NCBI GenBank assembly: GCA_963575745.1
Contig: CAUYUJ010016465.1
Location: forward strand, 212,496 to 276,495
DNA length: 64,000 bases
Source of the DNA: Prorocentrum cordatum
Taxonomy: Eukaryota > Sar > Dinophyceae > Prorocentrales > Prorocentraceae
Reading direction: 5' to 3'
The number at the start of each line of letters is the position of its first letter. Positions within the stretch are counted from its first letter, which is position 1. Below are positions 10,868 through 22,053 of the stretch, piece by piece. Made by a program: the position numbers and the translations under genes. The notes beneath the pieces are model-generated. The model worked only from the letters and a program-made list of their open reading frames with translations, was not told the DNA's origin and ran no database searches.

Positions 10868-12120
10868 GAATGACACGTGTCACCCCAAAAAACATGTGAG
10901 AATAACATTTTGTCACTTGTATACGGGCGCCAACATGGGGCCAAACAGTGTGACACCACACAGAGGTGACACGTGCCACCCCGAAAACCGCGAAGAAAAC
11001 CAACGATGTTTCACTCGTATTCTGGGCGCCAACATGGAACCAGAGAGTGTGAAACCACACAGGGGCGACACGTGTCACCCCGAAATCCGTGAGAAAAGCA
11101 CCGTTGCTCACTTTATTCTCGGCGCCCACATGTTGCGGAGCTACACAAAGGGGACACGCGTCACCCCGAAAACCGGGCCAACAAGGGGCCAACAAGGGTC
11201 ACAAAGGTGTTACCCCGAAAGTCGCGCGACAAACAAAAATGTTTCACTCGTACTCTGGCCGCCAACTGGGGCCCATACGGTGCGAAACCACACAGCGGTG
11301 GCACGTGTCATCCCGAAAGTCGCGTGGGAAAAACAAATTGTTCCATGTGTTTTCTGGACGCCAACATGGCGCCATACAGCGTGAAACCACACGGGGTGAC
11401 ACGCGTTACCCCGAACACCGCGTGAGAAAAACCAATTGGTGCACTCGTAACCTGGGGGCCAACATTGGGCCATACAACGTGAGACCGCACAAGGGTGACA
11501 CGTGTCATCTCGAGAGCCGCGCGAGAAAAAACGATTGTTTCAGTCGTATGATGGGCGCCATCATGGGGCTTTATCGCGTGAAGCATCACAAGAGTGACAC
11601 GCGCCACCCCGGAAACCGCGTGCGAAAATCTCAGAAATGCAATTGTATCCTGGGCGCCAACATGGGGCTTCAATGTGTGGAAACACACAAAGATGATACG
11701 CGTCACCCCGAAAACCGCGTCAGGAAACCAGAAATGTTTCACTCGTACTGTGGGCGCCACCATGGGGCTCCACTGCGAGAGACAGCGCAAGTGTGACGCG
11801 TGTCGCCCCGAAAACCGCGTGAGAAAACCAGATGTTGCATTCGCATTCTGGGCGCCAGCATGGGGCTAATACAATGTGAAACTACAAAGGGGGGACACGC
11901 GTCACCTCGAAAACCGCGTGAGAAAAACCAAATGTTGCATTCGCATTCTGGGCGCCAGCATGGGGCTAATACAATGTGAAACTACAAAGGGGGGACACGC
12001 GTCACCTCGAAAACCGCGTGAGAAAAACCAAATGTTGCATTCCGATTCTGGGCGCCAACATGGGGCTCTACTGCGTGAAACAACACAGGGGTGACACGTG
12101 TCACCCCGACAACCGCGCAA
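10868..12120. repeat. 99-bp satellite, about 13 units
   Basis: A GACACG landmark recurs at 10,872, 10,968, 11,067, 11,153, 11,300, 11,398, 11,497, 11,596, 11,695, 11,795, 11,894, 11,994 and 12,093. Spacing is usually 98-100 bp. Each unit carries GGTGACACGTGTCACC or a variant (a perfect 16-bp palindrome at 12,090-12,105), then CCGCGTGAGAAAA, a CACTCGTA-like word and GGGCGCCAACATGG. The stretches 11,831-11,930 and 11,931-12,030 are identical as far as I can read. A 99-bp unit equals 33 codons, so 33-residue repeats are open on both strands. Confidence 0.95.
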
Positions 12121-12124
12121 GCCA

Positions 12125-13210
12125 TTCGCCAGAAGAGCGTGTTTCCCGGCGAAAGTGGGATACAATGATGATGGTACAATAAGGGTCTCACCGCTCATAA
12201 TGTGCCAACGAATTGGGTTCCTCAAAAACCAACCTTCCGTTAAGCTGATATAGAAAAGTGAAGGCGCAAGGAGGAGGGAATGGCGACGACGCGACGACCC
12301 GGGCTCCGGTTTCCCTCCCCTGGCTCGGTTTTTGAGCCAATCTTTTCAGAGATCTCCAACAGCTGCGGGCAGCGGCGGCGGCCAGCGGGCGGGGAGAGAG
12401 CCATGACAACTCCCCCCGCTGCGGGCCGCGTAGGCTGCGCACTTCGCCCCACGCCTAGAGAGCGCCGAGGTCCCCCGGCATCCCCCAGGGCGCATTGGCC
12501 CCCGCCCTTGCGCCAACCTCCAAAACATTTTACAACGCCAAGGCAGGGGTGCCGATGATGCCGCCGGACCTCCCACAAGTAAGGTACAAGTGGGCCGACG
12601 TGCTCCGCACATGAGTTCACAGGTTTAAAAATGAACGTTGGATTTCTTGCGCAGGTACTTTGCCTTTCCTTCTTCTCCATGTAGCGCCGCTGCGGCGGGG
12701 CCTCCGCCAGCGTTCTGCCCCTTCGCCTTGAAGGGCGCGAAATGTAATTCCCATTGCAGTCGCAGGCGGCGGCGTGCTCCTCCGACGAGCAGCGATCCCG
12801 CGTCCGTTTGACATCATTGTACACCCATTCTCCACCATACTCATAATGATCGCATTTCAGCGATCCCGAGATTGACCACGCTGGTAGTTGTTCTGCGTCG
12901 AGTAACTGCTCGACGTCTGACGCTCCGCCCTTTGCCCATCGCGCACTTGGCGACGCCGCGGCGGCGTCGCTGCGGAGGGGGTCGCGGCCTCAGCCAGCCT
13001 CGACTCTGCATTGCGGCTCCAGCTCCTCGGCCTCGGCGACGCCGTTGGCGGGCCCCGCTGGGGCTGCGCGCGCGCGCCATCACGGAAAGAGCGCCCATCG
13101 GAGGCGGCGGCCATCGCGCCCCCCCGCGCGGGCGGCGCGGGAGCAGACGGAAGACGAGAGGCAGCCGGCGCAGGAGCAGCGACCGAGTCAGTGCCCATCG
13201 GCGTCCTCAG
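12125..13210. other. ORF-rich GC-rich stretch, unassigned
   Basis: Minus-strand frames of up to about 190 codons (12,240-12,824; 12,857-13,429) overlap plus-strand frames of similar length. None begins with a convincing ATG and none shows a domain I know. They may be edges of the minus-strand region that follows, or chance frames. Confidence 0.3.
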
Positions 13211-13550
13211 TCTAAGCTTCCATTGATTCTGGCAAGGCCGGCGTAAAAACCCCTCCGACTGAGTTGGTGGCAGGCTCCGCAGCGGGCTTCTCCGTCGGAC
13301 TCGGAGCGACTTCTGGATTGGGTGATTCTTCGACTGCCCCATCGGTCGTCTCAGCATACTGCGTTGCGCGGCTCGCGGATATCCCATCGCCGGCTGGGCC
13401 GTCAGATGAACGCCCGATTCCGATGGCAATTACGATATTTCGCTGCCCATGTTTGGCAACCGAGCAAGTCCACGCATCAAGGTTTTCACTTTGAAGTTGA
13501 TATTTCAATTTGGCCTGGTTGGCGACGTCTGCCATCGCAGTCTGGATCGG

Positions 13551-13916
13551 TCACGGATTCGCGCGCATCTTGGTCTTGAGGCTGAGCCCCAATCCCGAGA
13601 TCACTGTATCCAACGGGTCAGAACTCCTGATTGCATCCCTTATCTTATTATCGAACTCGCATGAATGTATCCGCATGTGTTGCAGGCGATAATCGACTCT
13701 TACCTCGGCGCGGCATTTCCTCCAGTTCTCTCGGCCATTCAGGAGAAGCTGCATTTCCGCGGGGCGCGCGACGTAAAGCCCATGTATGACGAATTCCATC
13801 ATGCGTTCTCTGATGATGTTCATCACGCTCGTGATCAAGCAGCTCAAGCTTGACATTCTCCCACCAGAAACCATCGTGGAGTTTGGCTGTCCTTGCCGCG
13901 ACGAGTCCCTGAACAT
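13551..13916 (-). CDS. Unassigned ORF, possibly part of a larger broken gene
   Basis: A 121-codon frame with amphipathic composition (SLSCLITSVMNIIRERMMEFVI is the longest hydrophobic run). It ends in LGLSLKTKMRANP and abuts another minus-strand frame (13,212-13,535) in a different phase. I recognise no family. The balanced amino-acid use, unlike the surrounding low-complexity frames, is the only reason to list it. Confidence 0.3.
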   Translation of the reverse strand: MFRDSSRQGQPNSTMVSGGRMSSLSCLITSVMNIIRERMMEFVIHGLYVARPAEMQLLLNGRENWRKCRAEVRVDYRLQHMRIHSCEFDNKIRDAIRSSDPLDTVISGLGLSLKTKMRANP

Positions 13917-14789
13917 TGTCGTCGCGCGTTGGGTCGACCGCCACGCATTAGTGCGCGAGCTTGGCTGCGGTCGTGATCAACGAATTCCCCGAAGCGTCGA
14001 CAGAAATTGCCGCCCCTGGGTCGCCCGACAAATCAGAAGCTGTTGAAGAGAATGTCTGGGAGAAAAGGCGTCCACAGAAAAACGGAGGCGCGCGCGTTCA
14101 TGGAACTTCTCGGCCAACTCCGCGTTCGAATTCCAATTTTTCTTCAGAGTCCTCGCCGGTACTCGGCGTCTTCTTCAGAAACAAGGAACAGGAGCCCTCC
14201 TCTGTCTGGTTTGTCCAAATGCTCGCGATCGACAATGCAATAGTCTGGGCGGCCGGGGCCGAGGTCCATGAACTCCACATGTCTCTGTCTTGCGAAGCCT
14301 TCAGGAAAAAAAGTTGCGGCTAGACACTGGATCCTTCACATTCGCGATGGAGTGATCGATGCGAAAGTAAGGATCATTGCGAATCTAAGATTCTCCATCT
14401 TAGCTGCGCAACCACTCACTAGCCAAGTTGCCGCGGGAAGATCCGCCCCGTCCGCGATGAGGTTATCTTCCCATATATGCCGCCCACCTCTCGGCGCGGT
14501 TGCGCTGTCCCCCGCGCTTGGCCAGATAGACGCACAGTGAAAAGGGCATTCCATCGGCACCTCCGTTGGGTCCAAATGCCTCCAGATGATAAGCCACCAG
14601 TCTGCCGCCTTGGCATCGTCAGTCCTCCAGGCGTTGCATGCTATAAACCTCCATTCGAATGTTTCAATGATTTGGGAATTTGCCTCTTATATGTACACAT
14701 TTCCTCGGCAAGGCAAAACGCACCCGCCTCTGACTTTGCCATCCTCAACTCTGCGTTGAACCACTGGTTCTGATGCATCTCATACATCT

Positions 14790-15712
14790 TCAGATTGGAA
14801 CTGACGGTCTGTGAGGAGTTATCATATCATGTCCCACTCGCCTGTCCTGCAGGCTAAGAGAACTCGGCCTTACTAAGTACAGCTCCTCAAGCCACCGGTA
14901 GTGGTCTCTCGCTTTGAGGCTCGTGTCTTTTTCCTCAATCGATGGCGTTTCGTGGTGCGCACGAGGTTTCTGGTGCCGCTCCACCATTGCGTCGCACTGT
15001 GGACACTGACGCATGCCAGCGCGGAAACTGCGCAGCCGCCTGCAACATATCTGCCATCATCCCCCCGTGGTCGGTCACGCACGTGCCCATCGTTGTTGTC
15101 GATGAATGTCTCATTTGACGAAAGCCACAATGCTACTTGGTTCCAGCTTTATTTCCTCTTGCGCCCACTTTATATCACAGACTGTATTCCACGTCGTAGA
15201 GAATGAAGCATCATCGTCATTGCCGGAGTGGGTACAAAGGGCGATCGTATCGATATCTGCCCGTTTCGGGATCTCCCTGGTGAATATCGAACCAGCAGGG
15301 ATCATTCGAAACTTGTTGCCGTAGATCACCCTTTCGCGGGATAGCAATCCCACCCCGCTCCTTCTTGTGAGTGGGGCGAACTGTCCTGAAGTTCACGGCG
15401 ATAGGAGATCAGCGACTCCTGCCAGATTTCCCCCTGCCTTGCCAAGGCGACATTGTGTTGACGGTACCATCTCTGCACTGGCAGGCTGCCCCGACTGGCT
15501 GAGCCAATCAGGGGGCGATCGAACAACTGCAAGGGAAAACCGCCAGCGGCGATAGGGAGGAGTCTGAACAAGTTGCAATACGCAGGGCAATCAAGCAGTC
15601 CAGTATTCTTCTCTGGTGTACTGATGTCACCTGACTGCGAACGCGTTGCTGATTCTTTTGTTGTGATGTGTATCAACGCACCATGCTTCTGCACCCTAAT
15701 TGTGGTAATCAT
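14790..15712 (-). pseudogene. Chain of three abutting minus-strand frames, unassigned
   Basis: Frames 15,326-15,712, 15,111-15,353 and 14,790-15,014 follow each other on the minus strand with small overlaps, as expected for one reading frame broken by indels or by introns. The last contains a CPQC pair within RQCPQCDAMVERH. The middle one has a plausible globular stretch (RADIDTIALCTHSG). No domain is assigned. It may be a decayed mobile element or a host gene with short exons. Confidence 0.3.
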
Positions 15713-16907
15713 GCGGTACGCGCGTTCGCTCTACGTCAACAGTGGGAACGGAGTGCCACTGCGTGGCTCTGATTAAGATAGCGCAGGGCAGTGCACATCC
15801 ATGAGCCGTTATCTCTTCTGGACTCGATTCATATCAGGATGTGAAGTGTCTGGTGGGAGCGCGGATAATGCATGCATCGCAAGCGGAAGAGTGCGAAAAT
15901 AGCATCCGTCCATAATCAGACAATCCATGAGCGCTGCGAAGTGACAACAACCCCCCAGTGTTCGTGATGCCGGACGTGGAATGCCGAAACAAATGTACAA
16001 TGAGCTCACCCATTCGTTTGACGTTCGTCTCGCTTCACTCGCTCACATGAGCCCAAGAATCCTTCTCACCAGAGCCATGGGCGCATGCGTCTGGAGATTG
16101 TCAAACTTCAATCGGTGCGAGCGCCTTCAGGATAGGCTGCTCTCGAAGATCCCATGTAATCCCCATTTTGCGTAGATATACCGCAATTCGTGTGCGAGTG
16201 GTCCTCGTTTGGGTAGTTCTTCGGCAAAGCGAAAATCGGATCTCGTTAAAATTGTGTCATGGCGCGTGGAGATTGGAACGCGCAAAAGCTGGGGGCCATT
16301 ATTTCCCCTGCTGCAGTCCCAGCATTGTGTGCCCAGGCAATCTGGCGTTGAATGCGGTCAGGGATTTGTCCGAATACATCCTCGCCCCGAAGTCAGACCC
16401 TTCCCCCGCTCGAGAAAACGCAAGCCCTGCCCTTCTGTCATGAAATTCGCCTTCCGAGGATGGGCCCACGCATCGTTCGCTTTCCCCCGAGGCGACTGAA
16501 TCGTCTCCGGGGGCGGTGGGCAGACACCTGGGCAGAAATGTCCGAAGACCTTGAGAGCGGTTGACAGGTCGGTGCTCGTGTCAAGGTCGGACGCTGTTTC
16601 ATCGGGGTCGACAGTACTCGGCGCTGGGGGCTCTGGCGTAGTCTGAGCAACAGCAGGTTGCGCATCTCCAGCTGAGCCCGCAGCAGCACCGCCTGCGCCC
16701 CCGGCCATGCCAATGGCCGCCCCGCAGAATCTAAAAACACCCATGCCCACATCCCTTGGATCTGGGGATGCATAAGGGGTCGAAATTCATGCCGCCTGGG
16801 ATAAGCTGAATGCCCAGCGCCACCTTTTTTCGAATGCAATGTACTCTTCGCACGGAGAACTCTCGTTCAGGTCGGCCAGCACCTTCATCAGGATCCGCTC
16901 ATTCCTG

Positions 16908-17876
16908 TCATTGACCGAGGTCTGGAATTATTGCGAGAATACCTGTCATCTGCGTGAAAATACGGATCATCATATGCTCATTTTCTGGCGCGCGGAGCAA
17001 GAAGTCTATCAACTTAGGCATAGCAATCCGTGTGCGATCAACGTTTGCCAATGATGCATTAGGGAATTGCAAATTCCAAACAGTCGCCAAGTTCTTCAAA
17101 ACAGGACCGATTGCTTCTGGCGCGTTCGGGTTATTCTCCCATTTGTCCCTCCCGTCGGCTATTGATATCGGCGATTGCCGGGCGTCGGGGGTCGCCTGTC
17201 CCGCAGTCTGGCCAGCGGCGCTACCTCCCGATGCGCCTCGAGTCGGAGTGGAGGGAACACCACCGGCTGCGCCAGTGGCAGCTACCTTCGGGGCGCGAGG
17301 CATTGGGCTAGGAGCGCTATCCTGCCGAATCCCTGCCTGCGGCGGGGGGTTCGGAGGTTTCCCGACGCTTGCAAGGGGTGCCTCGCAGGGTCGCGCTGAC
17401 TCCTGCATCGCGGATGCCGCCTGGGCGGACGCCCCAACCTTTGCGGGGGCGACCCGTGCGTCAAAGCTCACGCCCGCTTTTGCAGCAATGGCCTTGTTCT
17501 CCATTTCTTCACCTTCGATTTCTTCCATTGTCTGTTAGATGGCAGACTTTTTGGCCACGGCCTTGTTTTCTCTTTCTTTAGCTTCGGCTTTTCGGGCAAC
17601 GGCATCAACTTTTACCTCGTCGCCAATTGCAGCATTCACTGCGCATCCGCTTCCAGTGGAGCGCTTGCCTCGGCGAGCGCTTCGGCACATAGCTTCTGCT
17701 GTGCGTTGGCCCTTTTCCGTCTCGCCCTTTTGGTAACCGGCTGAGCCAGCTGGAAGCCAGTGGGCCAGGTGCAGGCTCGTCTGACTGGCTGTCTTCCTCC
17801 TTTGCAGCTTCCGCAACGTCAGACCGGGACAATCGCCTCGTCGAGATGCGAGGCTGTCCAAGTGCCTTCTTCTCAT
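16908..17876 (-). pseudogene. Ala/Lys-rich ORF interrupted by one stop
   Basis: Two minus-strand frames (17,876-17,535 and 17,528-16,908) are in the same phase and are separated by a single TAA. Together they read about 320 codons. The first part ends in a Lys/Ala/Glu-rich tail (VDAVARKAEAKERENKAV). The second starts with a similar tract (MENKAIAAKAG), continues Pro/Ala-rich, and ends in a more globular segment including AMPKLIDFLLRAPENEHM. The repeated acidic-basic tract on both sides of the stop suggests one gene. Function unknown. Confidence 0.4.
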
Positions 17877-18541
17877 CTGCTAGGATAATAAATAAATAAT
17901 GCATGTCCGTGACAGTCTCAAGCGGATTGTTTGCAGTAAGGGGATGAAGCTGAACGACAACACACGTCCGCCCCAACAGCAATAACCAGGCGCACTCGCG
18001 CTCTGGACGCAGGTTAACATAGGGCGAGCTCTCGAACGCTTAGTTGTTCAAGTTGGTTTGAGGCCTGGCACCCATTCAGTCAGTGCTGCGCGAATCTTTT
18101 AGCATGATTCGGGTCTCCCCTCGCACTCCTGCTGTAAATCCGTCTCCATCGCTGCTCCTGGAGGCGTGTCGCAATAGCGCCCAAACTGAGCCATTGGCGC
18201 AAAGCGCAGCAGGGGTCAATGCTTAAAGGCGAACCCCCAGCAGCACGAGCTGCGTTGTAGCATGATCGCGTTTTGTTTTTTCCCCCCACTGGGGCTCCCA
18301 CCGGACTGGCGAAGATGATCTCCGCCGCCCACCAGATTCCATCCGCCATCCGCGAAGACTTCTTCTGCCATCGAGTAGTCCAAGTGTCGTGCGGGAGAAT
18401 CAGGCTTCTCGCGGCAGCTGTAAACCCCTTGATTGTGCTGCTTGACTTCCCCACCGCATGCTGTGGATTCGATGGCAAAAGCATGCAACCTTCAATTATC
18501 ACCCCAAGATTGTGGATCGGTGCGCCGCGTGTACAACAAAG

Positions 18542-18862
18542 CTAACTGCTGCTTTGGATCTCGATTCTTTCAGCGCGGTTTACCCAGAAGCGAACGGCCA
18601 TGCCTGTGCAACTGCGATTGTCCGTACAACGCTTCACCGCGATAGCAGACAAATCCAGTCCGTCCATGCACGACTCGCCTTCGATCACGGCAGTGCGATC
18701 CTTCTTGAGGACAAGCATCCTCGCCCAGAGCGGCACGATGTAATCCATTTCAGGCTTCGGAGGCTTCGCATCTTCATGATTCAACAACTTGGCCAGGCAT
18801 ATTTTGGCCGAAGTCGATTGCCTCAGATCCTTGAAGCTGTCTGGAAACCATAACAGGGTCAA
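18542..18862 (-). CDS. Unassigned ORF
   Basis: A 106-codon frame with ordinary composition (KPEMDYIVPLWARMLVLKKD). It overlaps the end of the frame interrupted by the 817-bp element, in another phase. It may be the same broken gene. No family recognised. Confidence 0.3.
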   Translation of the reverse strand: MTLLWFPDSFKDLRQSTSAKICLAKLLNHEDAKPPKPEMDYIVPLWARMLVLKKDRTAVIEGESCMDGLDLSAIAVKRCTDNRSCTGMAVRFWVNRAERIEIQSSS

Positions 18863-19159
18863 CGTGGAAACCCCGGCGCAATCTCACCGCCTCCATGACG
18901 CGTGCCTCGCATGATTCTCTGGGGCAACACTTCATCTTGCTGTGGGGATCGCCTGTTAGTTCTGCCGCGCTCATGGGGGCGATTACTCTTTGCCCTTCGT
19001 ATTGAAGCGCGCGCTGCCAAGGCTGGCGAAGTAGCCAATCGTGAATTTGATCATCGTTGATGGTCTTGGCCGGGTCAACGCCGATACTGACATAAGAGGG
19101 CCAACCGCTCAACTTCCTTATGCTGTTGTTGCCTGGCATCGGAATCCAGCCCTTTTGCA

Positions 19160-19167
19160 CCTTACAT
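19160..19167. repeat. Target-site duplication, left
   Basis: CCTTACAT immediately before the element; repeated exactly at 19,985-19,992. Confidence 0.85.
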
Positions 19168-19984
19168 ATCACCCGGGTGACTCCAACCTAAGACCCATGG
19201 AGGCCCAACCGGAAAGAAAAAAAAATGGGGCGCGCCGAAGAACCCAGGGGGTCCGGTTTCCGCGGAGGAAAGAAAAAAACCCTGGCGATGGGGTTCGAGC
19301 ACGGGGGTTACCCCCCCCTCAAATTCCGGAAGAGGAATGGACTCCCAGCCGCGGGGGTGCCCGCGCGAGGGGCCCCACCCCCCCAAGCGCAACCAGAGGA
19401 AGAAAAGCGTGAGAGCCGAGACTGTAAGTGCAATGCAACAACACCTTAATCGCGGTTGCACTAGGGATTTGCATTAGTACGGGAACAACTGAATTACAGC
19501 CGGCGAGGTTTGGGTTCGGGTTCGGGCTTATATATTGGGAGCCCAGTATATTGGATCAGAGAGTTGTTATAGTACCGCTTAAACCGGGGAATTGTACGGG
19601 GGAGTTGTGCTCGGGAGTTGTACCATGGAGTTGTACTAGTACTGGGGATTGGCGATAGGGCGTTGTTCTAGGGGGCACAATTTTACCAGCTGTAATATGA
19701 TACCAGCTGCACTCGAATATTTGCACGGCAGGACAACGTGCTCTCTAGGAACAACTGCGCGATAGGACATGATAGTACCAGTTGTACTCAAGTACGAGTT
19801 GTACGGTAGTCGGAGGGGTTCAGGGGTTCCAACGGCAACGCGCGCGGGGAAGAAGGAAAGAAATCCATGCGCCGCCAGGGGTCCCGGGTTTAACGGGTCG
19901 CCGCGAAGGTTGACCCCCCGCGGAAAGAAGAAAAGAAATCCGGCCGGGGGGTTGGGGGGTTGAGGGATGAGTCACGGGGGCGAT
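19168..19984. mobile_element. Non-autonomous TIR element, copy 1 (817 bp)
   Basis: The ends are ATCACCCGGGTGACTC and, read inward on the other strand, ATCGCCCCCGTGACTC, matching at 13 of 16 positions. The 8-bp sequence CCTTACAT flanks it on both sides. No transposase-sized frame lies inside. The interior has a purine-rich left third, then several TTGTAC/GTACAA words in both orientations between about 19,560 and 19,810, resembling subterminal repeats. The 8-bp duplication and lack of coding fit a hAT- or P-type non-autonomous element, but superfamily assignment is inference. A nearly identical copy lies at 43,084-43,881. Confidence 0.85.
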
Positions 19985-19992
19985 CCTTACAT
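19985..19992. repeat. Target-site duplication, right
   Basis: CCTTACAT, identical to 19,160-19,167. Confidence 0.85.
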
Positions 19993-20838
19993 CGGCGACG
20001 GAAGTCGCGCCCCGCCGATTCGGCCAGGTTCTTCTGCTATCCGACGGGGGAATTGTTGCTCCGAGGACCTGGACATAGCTCGGTCCTTGGGCCAGCAAGA
20101 CGATCGACTGTCGCCCTGTCATTTCCAGCCCTTTCAGCGGCATCACGCCGCGGCGAGACGGTGCCCTGGTCGATCTCGCTCGGCGCGACTGCGCGCGAGG
20201 AAGCAGCGGGCAACTCTAATCGGACGCGTTCCATCCGCACCTGACTCACGGCTGCTCTCACGGCCGCGCCATTCCGACTTGGGGCCCGCGCAGCGCCGGG
20301 AGGAGGCACGCCGGGAATAAACGCGCGCGACATGCTGGGTGCACGGGAAGCGCCCGCTGCGCGTGGAAGGAAATAAACTTGTTCCTTTCTGTCTAGAACC
20401 CACGGCTCGTCCTCTTCGGCGCATCTCCGAAAGATGTGCGACAAATTTTAAATTGTCGCACCAGGAGAATGTGACTGCCTCGCCACTGGTTCCTTGAAAT
20501 GCATGGCATTGAGAGTGGAAAAGGGAATGACCTCTTGCGTCGTATTCCAGTCCGCCCAATGCGTCTGCCATTGGTGCCATGTCGCATCTTTTCGCATCAG
20601 TGCCTGTGGGTGCCCGCCCCCGGCAGCTGAGCCACGGCAGCCGCGCGTGAAAATAAGCAGCAAGTCTGCTTCCGCAATTAGCTCCGAAGCTTTCGCCTAC
20701 CCACCCCTCTCGTGGATGTAAGAATCATCACTCTCATAGAAATGATACTTGTCATGGGGCGGGTGCTTCAACTTTGCGCATAGAACGGCACTATCCAAAA
20801 CGACAATCTTTAGGGATACACTGGCAGCCCGGTCCTCT

Positions 20839-21081
20839 TCAAGTCATCTGTTCAGTTTCACTGCGGATCAGCGTGGAAATACCATTCCGAAGAGGACCAG
20901 GGCCAACGTCCCCATCTCCAGGACTTCCAGCACTCGTTGTCACCACCGACGTGGGAACGTGCATGATGTTGCATGACACGCAAGCAACCGCTTCATCCAT
21001 GAAAAGCCGCGCACCCTTCAGCGCTTGAGATACCAATCGGGCAAATAGGACCCTGCCGCTGCTCTTCGCCCCCGCAGGCAA
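20839..21081 (-). CDS. Unassigned ORF
   Basis: An 80-codon minus-strand frame with a Cys-containing stretch (ACVSCNIMHVPTSVV). It lies between other unassigned frames of the 20-22.7 kb group and is likely a fragment of something larger. Confidence 0.25.
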   Translation of the reverse strand: MPAGAKSSGRVLFARLVSQALKGARLFMDEAVACVSCNIMHVPTSVVTTSAGSPGDGDVGPGPLRNGISTLIRSETEQMT

Positions 21082-21279
21082 ACCCGAGTGTCTCTCAGAA
21101 ACAGCATGAAAGTTTCACAAAGCATGGGCGATACGGTGATTTCCCACCTGACCATAGCATGGAAGCTTCTCCATTGCTGCCCACTCCGTGTTGCGAAATT
21201 CTTTTCTCATCGAATTGCCCCATCGCAGCGCTGAGCGCCACCTGCATGCGTCCGTGCGTCATTTCCCCGAGATCATCGC

Positions 21280-21969
21280 TTACTTTGGGCTTGCCCTTCG
21301 ACTTCGATTTCTTACGACATGACCCTGTCGAATCACCAGCAAGCGCAGAGACCGCGTTCCAGTGCCGCCCCCCCCCCTCGCCGCTGGTTCTATATATTGT
21401 CTTTCCATCGGTCTCACGAATTGGTCTGGGAACCTGCCCGTCTTGTACATCGAATAGAGATCCTCTCCGCTGAATGGAACCATGCATGACCATGTGCCTC
21501 GGCAGTCGCAGCCATTGCTAAGCAATTTTTGGTAAAACGGAAGAGAGCCAATGTCAGAAGTTACTGGGTTCGTCACATCGGCATACAACTTCAACATCTT
21601 CTCAACCACGGCTGTCCACTCTGGGGACTCGACAGCTCTCACTGTGTCAACTTTCTCGATGTCAGCAGAGACCTGGATAATCTCCCTTCGCCATTGCACG
21701 TGCCACATGCCTCGGGCAAAGTACTCGGGATCTTCCTCTTCTTCCATGAATACGGGATCCTGGGCCTCCGCCGCGGCCAGTGGGCCCCGTCGGTGGGGCC
21801 CGCTCATCTCCTCCGCCACCGCCAGCTGAGCCGGTGACCGAGGGATTTGGTTGTTCCCCGCCACCAGCAGGCCGTTGTGAATCACGAGCAGATCGGCGAC
21901 CAGTCGGATCACCAATCGCCTCGGCACTCTGTCCTGTAATATCGGCGGGGTCTCCTTCCACGGGAACAT
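21280..21969 (-). CDS. Unassigned 229-codon ORF
   Basis: The longest convincingly protein-like frame in the 12-22.7 kb group. It has a Pro/Ala-rich first third, then EEEEDPEYFARGMWHVQWRR and a helical globular region (VEKMLKLYADVTNP), then GTWSCMVPFSGEDLYSMYK. The tail after about residue 195 is Gly/Arg-rich and is open in two phases. The next frame (21,095-21,493) overlaps it in another phase and contains SKSKGKPKVSDDLGEMTHG, so a frameshift or intron near 21,480 is possible. I do not recognise a family. Confidence 0.4.
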   Translation of the reverse strand: MFPWKETPPILQDRVPRRLVIRLVADLLVIHNGLLVAGNNQIPRSPAQLAVAEEMSGPHRRGPLAAAEAQDPVFMEEEEDPEYFARGMWHVQWRREIIQVSADIEKVDTVRAVESPEWTAVVEKMLKLYADVTNPVTSDIGSLPFYQKLLSNGCDCRGTWSCMVPFSGEDLYSMYKTGRFPDQFVRPMERQYIEPAARGGGGTGTRSLRLLVIRQGHVVRNRSRRASPK

Positions 21970-22053
21970 ATGTCACCTTCGCGCCTCCAATGGCTCCGGC
22001 CGTGATCACTCGCAGAGATAGATGAACAACCAATTTGTCAGCTGCTTCCCTGG

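Larger units (their letters stand above)
18774..20444 (-). pseudogene. Unassigned reading frame split by an 817-bp element
   Basis: Minus-strand frames 20,037-20,444 and 18,774-19,172 lie on either side of the element at 19,168-19,984. Element plus one target-duplication copy is 825 bp, a multiple of three, and both frames are in the same phase. Conceptual removal leaves one frame with a single TAG upstream of the junction. The downstream part has balanced composition (WQRALQYEGQRVIAPMSAAE). The upstream part is Arg/Ala-rich. No family recognised, so the claim that a gene was interrupted is inference. Confidence 0.4.

Noticed and set aside
10868-12120. CRISPR-like array of repeats
   Set aside because: Units are whole 99-bp tandem repeats without unique spacers, in a eukaryotic context, with no cas genes.
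12240-17000. Possible giant-virus or LTR-retroelement polyprotein in the 12-17 kb minus-strand frames
   Set aside because: I looked for protease, integrase, YADD-type RT, capsid and packaging ATPase motifs and found none that I could defend.
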